A stretch of 64,000 nt of DNA from Schizochytrium sp. TIO01. Taxonomy: Eukaryota > Sar > Bigyra > Thraustochytrida > Thraustochytriidae. The notes under the pieces were generated by a model. It did not search any database and was not told the origin of the DNA. It was given only the letters and a program-made list of their open reading frames with translations. The translations under genes and the position numbers were made by a program. Of the stretch, positions 22,882 to 33,001 are shown one piece after another. The stretch lies in the NCBI GenBank assembly GCA_004764695.1, contig SMSO01000036.1:640001-704000 (forward strand), in the 5' to 3' direction. Numbering within the stretch: position 1 is the first letter of the stretch; each line of letters starts with the position of its first letter.

Positions 22882-24549
22882 CTAGTTATTATAAACAGGA
22901 AGCTTCAGTGAAGACCTTCGTCTTTCAATTGTTGATTGGCCTACATGACCTTGCGTATCACGGATAAACTCTCGTTCCTTGAACCGAATCTTCAAATAGT
23001 TATATCGGGGGGTGGTTTTAAATTTATTCCAGAGGTTATTAAGGAGAAGCTTTGTAACCTCGGCCTGAGCGCTATTAAAAACATTCTCGTCGCACGTTCT
23101 CTCATCACGAAATTGTGCCAGAGTCCTTTCGCGAAGCTCTGAACTTACGTTAATCTGCATTGCCGAGTCGCCCATTAAAAATTGTTTTGCAAGGCTTTCA
23201 CCTGCATTTTGCTTAAATTCAAAGTCTGCGGCTTCCCCCATGTCAGCCAATGTGTCTTTGTATTTCTCTACAGCGATCCAAAATAGGATGCTGTCTTCCA
23301 TAAAGTTTTCTATCGCAAACCTTCGAAAGAAGACAAGACCCTGCGAGTTCATTAAAACCGTCTCGAGCGAAATCTCAGACTCGTCTACAGTCTTCAAGTT
23401 GCGGGCTTCAGCAAATCCGCGGACATCATCAATGGTCTTTCTTGTTGAGCTTCTAATATTAAGACTGTTGATCTTGGTAAGATCTGCTAAGGAACTTGTA
23501 GCAATTTGCTTTGTCATAGATCTGAAAACGTCGCTTTGCTTAAAATCACCCTCAATCTTTTGGAGCTTGTGGACTATTTCTGCTTCAAGGGGCTGCAGAA
23601 GAGACGCGCCTGGTTTATCAAAGCTCTTAGGATTTGCAGTATAGTCTTCAGAAAGTTTCAAGAGGGAGGGAATGTGCTCTGCAAGGTTCATATGGCGTCT
23701 TAGAAGTCTCTCAAGGCGTTTTGCACGACTCTCAAAATCATATAGATGTTCATAGGTACATACATCCTCATAAAGACCCATCATATCAAGACCAAAACCA
23801 TTGAAAGGCTTCATAATTTCAATGTACTGACACAGGTAGTGTTGGCCAATTGGATTGTTCACAATGAATGTAATATCCATTTCCTCCAGCAGTTTTGAAG
23901 CCTTCTCAACGGCATCTGCTTCATTTGCAAAGAACCCTGTATCGCCACGGAGTTCCTCAAATGATTTGCTTGTGATAAAAGCGGGAAGATACTCGAATTT
24001 TAATTGTTGGAACGTCTTCATGCTTGCTAACAGAAAGGATCTTCGTAAAATGTCTGGTGATGAGCAACCCACCTCAAGTTGTGAGTCGAACCCCGAGCTC
24101 GATGATCTAAAGCTGCTTCCCAGACCTGCTTTCATCATACTTGATTTGCGCTTGCGAAAACGAACTTGTAAATCCTCAAATATCTGGTCGCAAGTTGCAA
24201 TGTCGAGACCAAGTTCTGAACGAAAAACGCTATCCTCTCCTAGATATGTGTTGATGATTTTCTCTGCTTCTCGTTGAAGTTCGCTCACAGATGTAGAGAC
24301 TGGAAGTGATCTATACCTCTCCGCTGCAAGAAAGAACTCAAGCTTTTGTTCCCCAAGCTCTCCTTTGAGAAATTTGCGGAATATGTGTGATACAATTGGG
24401 TCATCAACAATCTGAGTTAGTGTTGTATCTGATAGACGCCGCTTTCTGTAGACCATTGTGCGAAAATCTTTATCTGTCTTTGACAACTCCAACGATCCAT
24501 TCTCCCCAGTAGGCAATACTATATTTGGCTTGCTTTGGCAAACCCCCAT
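22882..24549 (-). CDS. Multi-RGS-domain protein, likely myristoylated
   Basis: 555 residues, single exon, starting at an ATG preceded by an A-rich leader. RGS domains bind G-alpha subunits and speed GTP hydrolysis. RGS1 spans about 46-198 and is split by a Ser-rich insert near 136-175: DPIVSHIFRKFL and KLEFFLAAERY form its front half, and MKTFQQLKFEYLPAFI its last helix. A second, more diverged RGS-like module covers about 225-350, with NPIGQHYLCQYIEIMK. RGS3 spans about 396-520: GLVFFRRFAIENFMEDSILFWIAVEKY, closing with NLWNKFKTTPRYNYLK. The N-terminus MGVCQSK fits N-myristoylation at Gly2 with palmitoylation at Cys4, suggesting plasma-membrane anchoring near G proteins. It is divergent from the kinase gene at 26913 across 2.4 kb. 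Whether all three domains have GAP activity is unknown. Confidence 0.9.
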   Translation of the reverse strand: MGVCQSKPNIVLPTGENGSLELSKTDKDFRTMVYRKRRLSDTTLTQIVDDPIVSHIFRKFLKGELGEQKLEFFLAAERYRSLPVSTSVSELQREAEKIINTYLGEDSVFRSELGLDIATCDQIFEDLQVRFRKRKSSMMKAGLGSSFRSSSSGFDSQLEVGCSSPDILRRSFLLASMKTFQQLKFEYLPAFITSKSFEELRGDTGFFANEADAVEKASKLLEEMDITFIVNNPIGQHYLCQYIEIMKPFNGFGLDMMGLYEDVCTYEHLYDFESRAKRLERLLRRHMNLAEHIPSLLKLSEDYTANPKSFDKPGASLLQPLEAEIVHKLQKIEGDFKQSDVFRSMTKQIATSSLADLTKINSLNIRSSTRKTIDDVRGFAEARNLKTVDESEISLETVLMNSQGLVFFRRFAIENFMEDSILFWIAVEKYKDTLADMGEAADFEFKQNAGESLAKQFLMGDSAMQINVSSELRERTLAQFRDERTCDENVFNSAQAEVTKLLLNNLWNKFKTTPRYNYLKIRFKEREFIRDTQGHVGQSTIERRRSSLKLPVYNN

Positions 24550-26912
24550 TCTTTAAATGGCAAGTTTCAGGTTTATTTTTGAGGTTTTACTCAAATTTGG
24601 ATTGCCACCAATGGTCAACTATATGGTCAAGGCGCGGATTTGGTCTCTCAACCCTCTCGATGTATATCTATCTCCCAATGTCCACGATCAGAACCTTTTC
24701 TATCCAGAGCAATGGTCTGCCAAATCCACGACGCCCCTGTGATCCACTATTATGCTTTGGTTGACCTTTTCTCCGTTCACTTTTGCATGTGCAATTTTTG
24801 CGTTAATATGGCCAGCATTGAAAATTGATCTCTCTTTCTAACTGTTTTCTACCTGCCCTCCTCTACCTACCTTTACTGTTTTCTATTATTAAATCTCCAA
24901 AAGAAACTGGTCAAGTTTTCTCAATGAGAGAAGTTTTCATGCACCGTTGATAACTTTTCTTACCTTCTTTTTTATTTCTGTTTTTCTTTTCCATCGAGAT
25001 TAAATTTAAAAAAAAACAGGCCTACTGAGTTTGATGACTTGGTTGGGGCCTTGAACATTTCTAAAATTTGAGAAGTAGGATAGAAGACTCAAGTTGGGGC
25101 AGACGACATTTAGATGTGAAGTTTTGCCTCGCGTGATGAAAAATGTCATCCTATTATCCTATTTCAGCTTTCAACTCCACTTATTGACAGGATACTAGTG
25201 GTGAAAATGAAAATATACATAGCAGATGATAACCTTCTTCCGCACAAGCTAAATCGAGCCTGTAAGCTGTAATCCAGCACGCCAAATAAACAAACGCGTC
25301 GAGCCAGTAAGTCCGGTGAGCACCTCATCGCAATGCCAATCATTGCTAACTTAGTTTCATCATAAAATCATTAAATTTTAATTTAAATAGAATTCTGGTG
25401 TGGGTGCTGCTCGCCTATGAACTATTGTACAACCCTAAAGCTAGTACAATATTAAACTTGGATAGAAAATATATATAAATAGAAGTCGCTCCAAGATGAG
25501 GTCAGGCGCTGTTGTGCTAGAGTGGCAAGTTTTGAACCAACAACGTCTTTGCCGGAGGTTTCCTGTAATCTAAATCAACCTGTTCCTTCATCTTCATTGT
25601 AGAATTTTAAATTGAACCGTATCGAACAGATGAAAGCGTTTCCCTCCCATCATTGAATCAACTAGCTGGATTTTATTCGTCTGCTTGTTGTTAAAGCAAC
25701 GGACACCCATAACAGCTACTCTCGTGTAACTTCAACTTGTTCTTAGGTCTAGAAGACTATTGCGAGATTCATGCTTTCTACTTGTGCTTGCGCAATTCGT
25801 TTCCCTAGAGGCATGACAATTTAAAAATTCCTTTTCTTTTTTAGCTTTAGTTTTTTGGGATTCTTGTAGTTTTCTTTAGTTTTCTTTATCATAACAATAT
25901 ATTTTTAATTGAAATAAATTAATATATATTGCATATAATAGGCCTATATGTTTGTCGTCAATGCATTCTTACATGCTGGACCAAAGACAATCAGTGTCTA
26001 CACAACTACCTTTCTTTTAGCATAATATATCTGCACACATACCCAAGACTGAACAACTACATTCTGAATTGGTATGTTGCCATAAAGCAAATGAGCTGAG
26101 CTCTACATAGAAAAGGCCGATTCTCTCACACTTACCTTGTTATAAGGTACTCTGCTTCATTCCTTCCCTTTAATCCAGCGATCCGTTGACGTAAAGCCGT
26201 TATGTTCTCGACACCTTAACATACTGGTAGGTACCAATCATTAAATGCCCACTGGCGTCGGCAAAGCTTTCTCTTTCTTGTGACCTCAACTCTATCTATA
26301 TCAAATAACGAGTCAGTATAGGCTTCAGGGCATTGAACGCATAATAAATGTTGAATACTTTGTGTATAAGCCATCATCAATAGCAGAGATAAATTTCGAC
26401 CAGGCAAAGCTACATACTCTTAATTATTAGTTTGTGAGAACTAGAACTAGGTGCCTGCTTATTAAATTTCGGTAGAGTACACACTATACATGTGTTCTGA
26501 GATTTGAGAATTCTGTTTGTCCATGTATTGTATTGCGTCGCTTTGAGTGCACAACGGTCAGACTGTAAACAGATAACAAAATCAGAGACGAAAGCGACAC
26601 TAATTGAGAGAACAAGAAAGGTGTACCTCAGATGGGCAAGCTCTTCTATTTGTAACGCTACCAAACTCGTGCCTTTACGATCCTTATAGGATAGATATAT
26701 ATTGGTATATACATAGTGACACAGCCGGAAAGCAAAGGGTATGCCACGGTGCTCTTTGCAGCATTAGGCACAGCATAAATTCCTCACTGCGCGGCAAATA
26801 AAACAGCTGCTGTCAAGTGCGCAGTGAGGGGAATAGGTACATCGAGGGGAGCGTAAGGTGGCTCGGGTTCATAGCCAGTGGCGCGTCAGCTGCCGGTGCT
26901 CGCACAAAAACC
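24550..26912. other. Divergent intergenic region between RGS and TKL-kinase genes
   Basis: AT-rich 2.4 kb that must hold both promoters. No protein family recognised in the short frames. A run of TATA-like sequence lies at about 26685-26710, some 200 bases before the kinase ATG. Confidence 0.55.
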
Positions 26913-29696
26913 ATGCCACAGGTCCGACCATGGCCTGATGGTATTGGAAGCGAGTTCATGACAACACATGTTCAAACGCACGCGATGGACGTAGATCAGC
27001 TTCAAATAAAAAGCGTTATCAGCGAAGGTATTTCAAGATGGGGTGTTTTCAGGTTTGAAGCAGTGGAGAGATTTTACATAAACACATTACAAGCAAACCC
27101 ACCCGCTCGCGAAAGGTCATTTGCAATACGCGTGGAAAATGCCTATGTTATAGGCCTCGCCTCGATCATGACTTTGAATGCTGTCACAGCTTTGAATTCT
27201 GAGGAAACAAACATTCTTAATTTCCCAGTCATGCTGCTTTTCAACGCCATCTCAGCACTTTCATTTGTACGCTGGTTTACCTTGCGGTCGATGAACACCT
27301 TGCGAGACAAAAAATTTGCACCTCGTAATAGTCTCTTAACATGCGCAGCTTGTATTGGAGCTCTGCCTATGCTTATGGCAAAAATTGACAATAATTGTGA
27401 GGTGATCGAGCTTTGTGAGAAAGCTGCAGCCATCGAAGCTATTTTGATAGCCACGATATGCCTCTTAGCTTATGCCGCTGGTGTTTATCTTCTGCGGCCT
27501 AGTTCCCCAGTCATTGTGATAGCCTTGACCACGTTTGCCCTTTCTGAGTATATCATTATTCTCAGCATGGTGTTTGCTCTGGGATACTCTGTTGGCCTTG
27601 TCGAAGGATCTATTCTTATTTTTTCATTTTTGTTAGTTATTGCTATGACGTGGGGTGCTGTCATGGATGGTTCAAAAAATCGAAGGATGTGGCTCATGGA
27701 AAACACGGTAGCAAGTAGCAAAGCTCGCAAAATTCTTCTTGCTTCACATCTTGGACTTTTGCAAGGTGGATCCATGAAGGGGACAAGTATTAGTTTAACA
27801 AAGCGACACCGATCTGGATCTGTTGATATGCCCGGCACTGCTGGTGACGAAACACGGCGGTTTTTCCGCAAGCTTGAAGATAACTCTACCATGCAGCGCC
27901 TACGCATTGACCCAAAAGACCTTGAGGTTCTCGAGTTTGTAGGGCGTGGTGCGATGGGCGAAGTTTTTGAAGCGATGTTTTTAGAGGCGCCCGTTGCCTT
28001 TAAACGCATCCCTACATCAATGCTGAACGAAAAAACTTGTGAGCAGTTCATCATGGAGGTGAAAATCTTACAGAGTTTGCGACATCCTCATGTTGTACAA
28101 TTGATGGGTGTGACGTGGCAGCGAGACTCAGAGATGGTAGGGATGGTTCTAGAACTCATGCACCGAGGCTCATTACGATCTGTTCTGATGGATCGCCGTC
28201 TGCTCCTGACCTGGGAGGATCCTAAAGGAAAACTAGCTATCGATATTGCCAAGGGAATGGCCTTTTTGCATGGGCAAGGTCTCATTCATAGAGATTTGAA
28301 GACCGACAACATTTTGGTTTCAAACACCTTTACTGGAAAAGTTTCAGATTTCGGAACATCGAAGGTTGTCAAAGAGTATTGTACAACTCCGGTGGGAACT
28401 CCTTTTTGGCGTGCCCCTGAGGTAATCCGTGCCGAGAAGTATGATAGCAAGGCTGATATTTATTCTTTTGCGCTAATTCTTCTGGAAATTCATATCCAAG
28501 AAAATCCATTTGAAAGAATGTCCCAAATGGAAGCCATGGAGTTTCCTCACCTAGTAGCACACGAAGGATATCGTTTACCATTGCCCTCTGACATGCCAGA
28601 AGACATAGAATCACTTGTCAAGGATTGTTGGCTTGAAGATCCCAAACACAGGCCACCATTTTCACTCATTCGAAGGCGACTTCAGCGTTTCCTTAGCAAG
28701 GTGTCTGATGAGGAGGATTCTAAGGAAGAAAACCAATTGAGTAAGGTAATGATTGATCAGATTATTCTGAGCGGTTGCTACAGCAAAGAAAAGTATCAAA
28801 ACGGAGACATCATTATTCGAGCTGGGGAGGATGGAGAGTTCTGCTATATTGTTCTTTATGGTGAGGTAGAGGTTTTTGTTCCCGAAAAGCAGGGCAAAGT
28901 CCTAGAGTACAACGAAAAGACCTTCCCAACTGGTTGGCGTTGTGTAAGTACCGTCTTAGAAGGCGACTTTTTTGGAGAGATGGCAATGCTTGTAAACCAG
29001 AAGCGTACAGCGACGTGCCGTTCACGCGGCGAAGCTACTGTCCTTAAGTTTGATCGCGCAACCTTTACAGAGAAACTCGATGATGATGTGCGATCTTACA
29101 TCACCAGACGTATTGTGGACAATATGCAAAATACGATACGTCGTGTTAATAACTTTGATGGAGGCAAGTATGATTCATCAAGAACATCTGAAACAACACA
29201 GACTGCTGATGAGATCTTAAACACTATGGACGAGTCTACTCTTGAGGTACTTAAAGCTCTGCAGCGCTCAACTTCATCGTCTCGACGCTCTGGCCTGGAT
29301 CAATACCGACACATGTCTCTTAAATACAAGCAGAATTCAGGTTCACTTTTGGGTAACGAAAACTCACTTGCTATGTCGACACCAGCACTGAGACGATATG
29401 GCTCAAGCGGGAGTCATGCTCAATCTCCCAATTCCCCCATGTCGGATCGCCGCCAGCGGTCGAGGACTAGCAACACAAACTCTATGCCATCTTTTGTCAC
29501 TGCGTTCCAGGCTCAGGATATCGTTCCCCAAAACCTCCATTCTGATCATTCAAGTACAAAACACTCTGATGTTGAAAGCTTAAGTGAAGCTGGAAACTTG
29601 TCAACTGATTTGATTTCGCCAGACTCTCAAACGCAAAATAATCAACCAGACCCTGCGGATTCGAATAAAGAGAGAACTTCAGGACCGCAACTGTAA
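26913..29696 (+). CDS. Membrane-spanning TKL-type protein kinase fused to a cyclic-nucleotide-binding domain
   Basis: 927 residues, one exon, from the first in-frame ATG at 26913; the frame continues upstream with no ATG. Residues 78-250 contain about six hydrophobic helices. The kinase domain covers about 337-595 and looks catalytically intact: glycine loop GRGAMGEV, VAFK with Lys364, HRDLKTDN at 459-466 (Asp461), DFG at 479-481, and GTPFWRAPE. These place it in the tyrosine-kinase-like group of Ser/Thr kinases. A CNB domain follows at about 615-735. Its phosphate-binding cassette FFGEMAMLVNQKRTA retains the key Arg698 and Glu689. A Ser/Thr-rich, probably disordered tail of about 190 residues ends the protein. 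I infer a membrane-resident kinase gated by a cyclic nucleotide or similar ligand bound C-terminal to the kinase, unlike PKA and PKG where the binding domains come first. Ligand and substrates are unknown. Confidence 0.92.
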   Translation: MPQVRPWPDGIGSEFMTTHVQTHAMDVDQLQIKSVISEGISRWGVFRFEAVERFYINTLQANPPARERSFAIRVENAYVIGLASIMTLNAVTALNSEETNILNFPVMLLFNAISALSFVRWFTLRSMNTLRDKKFAPRNSLLTCAACIGALPMLMAKIDNNCEVIELCEKAAAIEAILIATICLLAYAAGVYLLRPSSPVIVIALTTFALSEYIIILSMVFALGYSVGLVEGSILIFSFLLVIAMTWGAVMDGSKNRRMWLMENTVASSKARKILLASHLGLLQGGSMKGTSISLTKRHRSGSVDMPGTAGDETRRFFRKLEDNSTMQRLRIDPKDLEVLEFVGRGAMGEVFEAMFLEAPVAFKRIPTSMLNEKTCEQFIMEVKILQSLRHPHVVQLMGVTWQRDSEMVGMVLELMHRGSLRSVLMDRRLLLTWEDPKGKLAIDIAKGMAFLHGQGLIHRDLKTDNILVSNTFTGKVSDFGTSKVVKEYCTTPVGTPFWRAPEVIRAEKYDSKADIYSFALILLEIHIQENPFERMSQMEAMEFPHLVAHEGYRLPLPSDMPEDIESLVKDCWLEDPKHRPPFSLIRRRLQRFLSKVSDEEDSKEENQLSKVMIDQIILSGCYSKEKYQNGDIIIRAGEDGEFCYIVLYGEVEVFVPEKQGKVLEYNEKTFPTGWRCVSTVLEGDFFGEMAMLVNQKRTATCRSRGEATVLKFDRATFTEKLDDDVRSYITRRIVDNMQNTIRRVNNFDGGKYDSSRTSETTQTADEILNTMDESTLEVLKALQRSTSSSRRSGLDQYRHMSLKYKQNSGSLLGNENSLAMSTPALRRYGSSGSHAQSPNSPMSDRRQRSRTSNTNSMPSFVTAFQAQDIVPQNLHSDHSSTKHSDVESLSEAGNLSTDLISPDSQTQNNQPDPADSNKERTSGPQL

Positions 29697-30338
29697 ACTA
29701 TTTGCAATTTTTTTCTGTTTAAAAAAAATGTATATTCAGGAGCTCAGTTTAGAAAAACTTGAGTATTTGTGTACCAACACAACCAAAGGTTGCTCACTTT
29801 CCTTTTGCGCTCCGTATTTCTCTGTTTTGCAAAAGGGTAATGTTTGACAGAACTTCGATCTTTTCTATAGATGTTCCTGTACTTGAAAGAACAATTTAGA
29901 TCATCTATACCCTATGAGTCAATATATGGTGTGTATAGTTGCTATGTACAACAGTTGCACTATTTCCATCTATTTCCCTTCTTCCCATAGCAAGACCAGG
30001 AGGAATGTGCAAAACAGGTACATGTTTACTTTCCTTAATACAAGTAAATTCTGAGTGCGCTGCACTCCCAGAATTTTCATACGAATGCTTGCCAAATAAT
30101 TGAGCTTAGGAGGGGACCCTCATGAACAGACTTAATGCATAATACATCAATGCGTGTATTTCCAATTCAAGTTTCGTAACATCATGCGATAATTGTCATC
30201 AACGAATCTAGCTTTAATGCGAGATCTGCTAGCAAAATGAGAGACGCAAGGAGAAAGATGTGTTATAAAAGGAGGTTTTTAAGGAGATGATTACAGACAT
30301 TATAGTTCGTTGCTAGATGTTTGTTGCCGTTATGGATT
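29697..30338. other. Convergent intergenic spacer
   Basis: AT-rich 640 bp between kinase and small basic protein 3' ends. No gene seen. Confidence 0.6.
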
Positions 30339-30966
30339 TCACTCTTTGGAATCCTTGGATGCCTTGGATGCCTTGGGAGCGGCCTTTGCACGGTCAGCCT
30401 TACGCTTGACAACAATACCCTTTGTGGCAAGACGGCGGATTTCGTTTTCCATGCGGCGGCGCATCTTTGGGTTTTTAATTTCGGTGAGCTTGTCGCGAAC
30501 ATCCTCAGTCACGACGCCATCCATCTCAATGTCGTTGTCGTCAAGGGACTCCTCGCGACGGGTGGACTTCACCTCCATAGCATCACGCTTGCGTTCTTGC
30601 TTGGCGCGCTGCTTTTTAGCAAGGTCGATTTCGCGCTTCTGCTGGTACCTGAACAAGTGCAAAAAGAAAAGTATTCAATAACATTAGATTCCAAGAACAA
30701 TCATGTGTTTCGTCAGTTCCTTCGATTCCTACGACCGCCCGCAAAATCAGTACATCTCCATTCCTTTTTGTTCATAACTCGAGAGTTACATAACTTTTGA
30801 GATCCTAGAAGTTGCTAACCCTGCCATTGAGGTGAACCAAGTCCATTTGTGCTCCTGATCAAAGCTGACGCGGAAGGAGCGTTTACATCTCAAGCATACG
30901 AATTTGTAGACTATCAACTTACTCAACAGTTTGCTTGCGGCGCTTGAGGTTGTTCTTGCGCGACAT
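30339..30966 (-). CDS. Small, highly basic coiled-coil protein, 2 exons, function unknown
   Basis: Exon 1 is 30923-30966 and exon 2 is 30339-30648, joined across a GT-AG intron (gtaagttg to ttcag) that keeps frame, giving 117 residues ending in TGA. The start MSRKNNLKRRKQTVE is dense in Lys and Arg. It continues as a charged helix (REIDLAKKQRAKQERKRDAM), has an acidic middle (DDNDIEMDGVVTED), then MRRRMENEIRRLATKGIVVK and a Lys/Ala/Ser tail with repeated KAS. This composition suits a nuclear or nucleolar protein, perhaps in ribosome biogenesis, but I do not recognise the family. It is divergently paired with the RPC4 gene across 0.7 kb, which fits shared growth-linked regulation. Intact splice signals and a regular codon pattern make the gene itself credible. 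Confidence 0.8.
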
Positions 30967-31672
30967 CTTTCTACCCCTTTAGTTTGGACTTGCTTTCGTA
31001 TACACCAACCGAGGAGTTTGTCCTCCGCCAAGCCACCAGAAGAACCGAACGCCTCAATCCAAAGTGCCCCAGCCAGTCAGCCACCACCAGAAACTACCCC
31101 GTAGCTTTAGCCGACACGATCGTCAGCTCCAACCCGCGCCCCGATTTGGCTTTACAATCAGCATGCCAACTTTCCCAGACCTTCTTGGACTTCAGACCAT
31201 ATTCTATTCACTCCTTTAATTATTCATCATCGCCATTCGCTACCTTTAACTTACTAGTACATATAGAAACATCGGGTGGTACGCCACATCCCGGAATTCC
31301 GCAGAATTGCTCCGAGTTCTCCCGTAATCCCGAGATTCTATCATTCCGGAATTCCGGGGCCTTGGCGTACCATTCGCTCGCTTGGAACTACTAGTATATC
31401 GACGAGGAGGACGCCAAGAAGAGCAGCTAGCTGGCGAGCTCTGAGAGCTTTGGAAAGGGAGGCGGCAGACCCACTTGAGGCGAGGTTGGAATCCTCGCGA
31501 GTACCGGCAGATATCTACTGAAATTACAGTGGTGCCGGTTACCTCTCCGATACTGAGCTCAGGTGAGGAGAGACCGACGTTAGCTCGCAGCAGCGGGATC
31601 CATTTCAGGCCAGCCAAGCCGGGGCCCACGTAAGTGGAGAGAACTTTTGCAGCTGACAAATTATCGGTTGTA
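30967..31672. promoter_or_regulatory. Shared divergent promoter region with a CCGGAATTCCGG palindrome
   Basis: The 706 bp separate two divergent start codons. CCGGAATTCC occurs twice, at 31292-31301 and 31346-31355. The second copy sits in a perfect 12-bp palindrome, CCGGAATTCCGG (31346-31357). A binding role is inference. Confidence 0.4.
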
Positions 31673-33001
31673 ATGGAGGGAGGTGACCCGTCTGCGTCGG
31701 CTCGGCCTAAGCCCAAGCCCAAGCCCAAGCTTAAGCCCAAGCCTAAGCCCCGCGTCAAGCTTGAGCCTGCCGCTGCGGCATCCTCTTCCTCGACCTCTGC
31801 TCCTTCGACTTCGACTGGGGATGCCCCTCGCTCTCGTCTTGATGCAGGAAACCGTGGTCGCGGTCGTGGCCGTGGCCGTGGCCGTGGCGGTGCCCGTGGT
31901 GGTCGCGGTGGAGCTCGAAATGGGCGCATGCCACAGGTTGACATCCCCAACCAACTCATGCCCTCGACACAGCTCGCGGATGTTGAGCTTGTGGCGAAGC
32001 GTCGTGCAGAGGGAAACTTCCACGGCCAAGCTGTCAACAGTCGGGCCGGATCAGGCCTCGTGCAGGTTGGTGCTGTTCACGGTGGCGTTGGTAGTGGCGC
32101 TCTCGGTGACTCTGATGCTTCCTATGGCAATGGTGCATTCGCTCGAAACTCTGCCGGCAGACGTGGCGCAGACCCGTCGAAACCCTCAAATAATGCTCTG
32201 GGTATGTTAACGCTGGAGGATGAGGAAGGTGAGGTGATCATTGTGGAGGACGACTCACAAAAGGCCGAGGAAGGCGGCGCCGAGGACCGAGACTGGATTG
32301 ATTGGCATGAGATTCCCTCTTTATACGGCACCGTGTCTGGACGTGCGGTGGTAACACTTCCCCACGTTCGCTCTGACGTGAGAAGAATAGACCGTAGTGG
32401 TGTACGTAGACACTTTGAGCTTGACGAGGAGCTGCGCGCAAGCCCTGCCAGCCTTCGGGGCGTACACGAGCCAAGATTGTGCCTCATGGTCCAGCTGCCT
32501 GATCTTTTGCCAATCCCGCAAGAGCTGAGAACAGCATCGGAAGCGGCAGAACATGATTCTAATGAACCGCCAGCACCTCCTGTTAAAACAGAACCTGGAA
32601 TGGGAGAAGGAGAGGTGCATGTAGGCCGAGGTGGCGTTGCTGGAGGAATGGAAGATACTGAGAGCGGAAGTGGAATGAATAATCCGTTTGCGAATGTGAG
32701 GTCTGGAAGACTAGGAAGACTGTGCATTAGACGGTCAGGAAAGGCATTTATTGAAAGTGATGTGGGTTCCGGAGCGGAACTGCGAGTTGTGCCAGGGTTT
32801 AATGTGTCTAGCGCAGACGACCTGGTGCTGCTAAGGTGCAAGCCCAAGGCTAAGAGTTCGGAAGACGGTGCTGATGACGATGATGATATGGCAGTTGAGG
32901 AAACGCAGAACGAGGATGACGCTGCGGAGAATGAGCTTATTGTGCTTAATGGTACCAAGGGCCGCATCAAGATTGTGCCAAACCTCGACATGCTCGGCTA
33001 A
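31673..33001 (+). CDS. POLR3D: DNA-directed RNA polymerase III subunit RPC4 (POLR3D)
   Basis: 442 residues, one exon, from the first in-frame ATG at 31673. RPC4 pairs with RPC5 to form the TFIIF-like module of RNA polymerase III, needed for termination and reinitiation on tRNA and 5S genes. The N-terminal third is disordered. It has a Pro-Lys repeat at about 11-27 coded by CCCAAG-type hexamers, a Ser/Thr/Ala stretch, and an Arg-Gly tract at 61-84 coded by CGTGGC-type hexamers. The conserved C-terminal RPC4 region is about 265-441: LMVQLPDLLP, GRLGRLCIRRSGKAFIES, a hydrophobic strand VVPGFNVSSADDLVLL, an acidic insert DGADDDDD, and the closing GRIKIVPNLDML. The KSG...-type motif and end motif match RPC4 proteins. 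Identity rests on this C-terminal region, as the rest diverges fast in the family. Confidence 0.85.
   Translation: MEGGDPSASARPKPKPKPKLKPKPKPRVKLEPAAAASSSSTSAPSTSTGDAPRSRLDAGNRGRGRGRGRGRGGARGGRGGARNGRMPQVDIPNQLMPSTQLADVELVAKRRAEGNFHGQAVNSRAGSGLVQVGAVHGGVGSGALGDSDASYGNGAFARNSAGRRGADPSKPSNNALGMLTLEDEEGEVIIVEDDSQKAEEGGAEDRDWIDWHEIPSLYGTVSGRAVVTLPHVRSDVRRIDRSGVRRHFELDEELRASPASLRGVHEPRLCLMVQLPDLLPIPQELRTASEAAEHDSNEPPAPPVKTEPGMGEGEVHVGRGGVAGGMEDTESGSGMNNPFANVRSGRLGRLCIRRSGKAFIESDVGSGAELRVVPGFNVSSADDLVLLRCKPKAKSSEDGADDDDDMAVEETQNEDDAAENELIVLNGTKGRIKIVPNLDMLG

Noticed and set aside
31246-32991. Large minus-strand open frames opposite RPC4
   Set aside because: Antisense shadows of the repetitive Pro-Lys and Arg-Gly coding; no domains.
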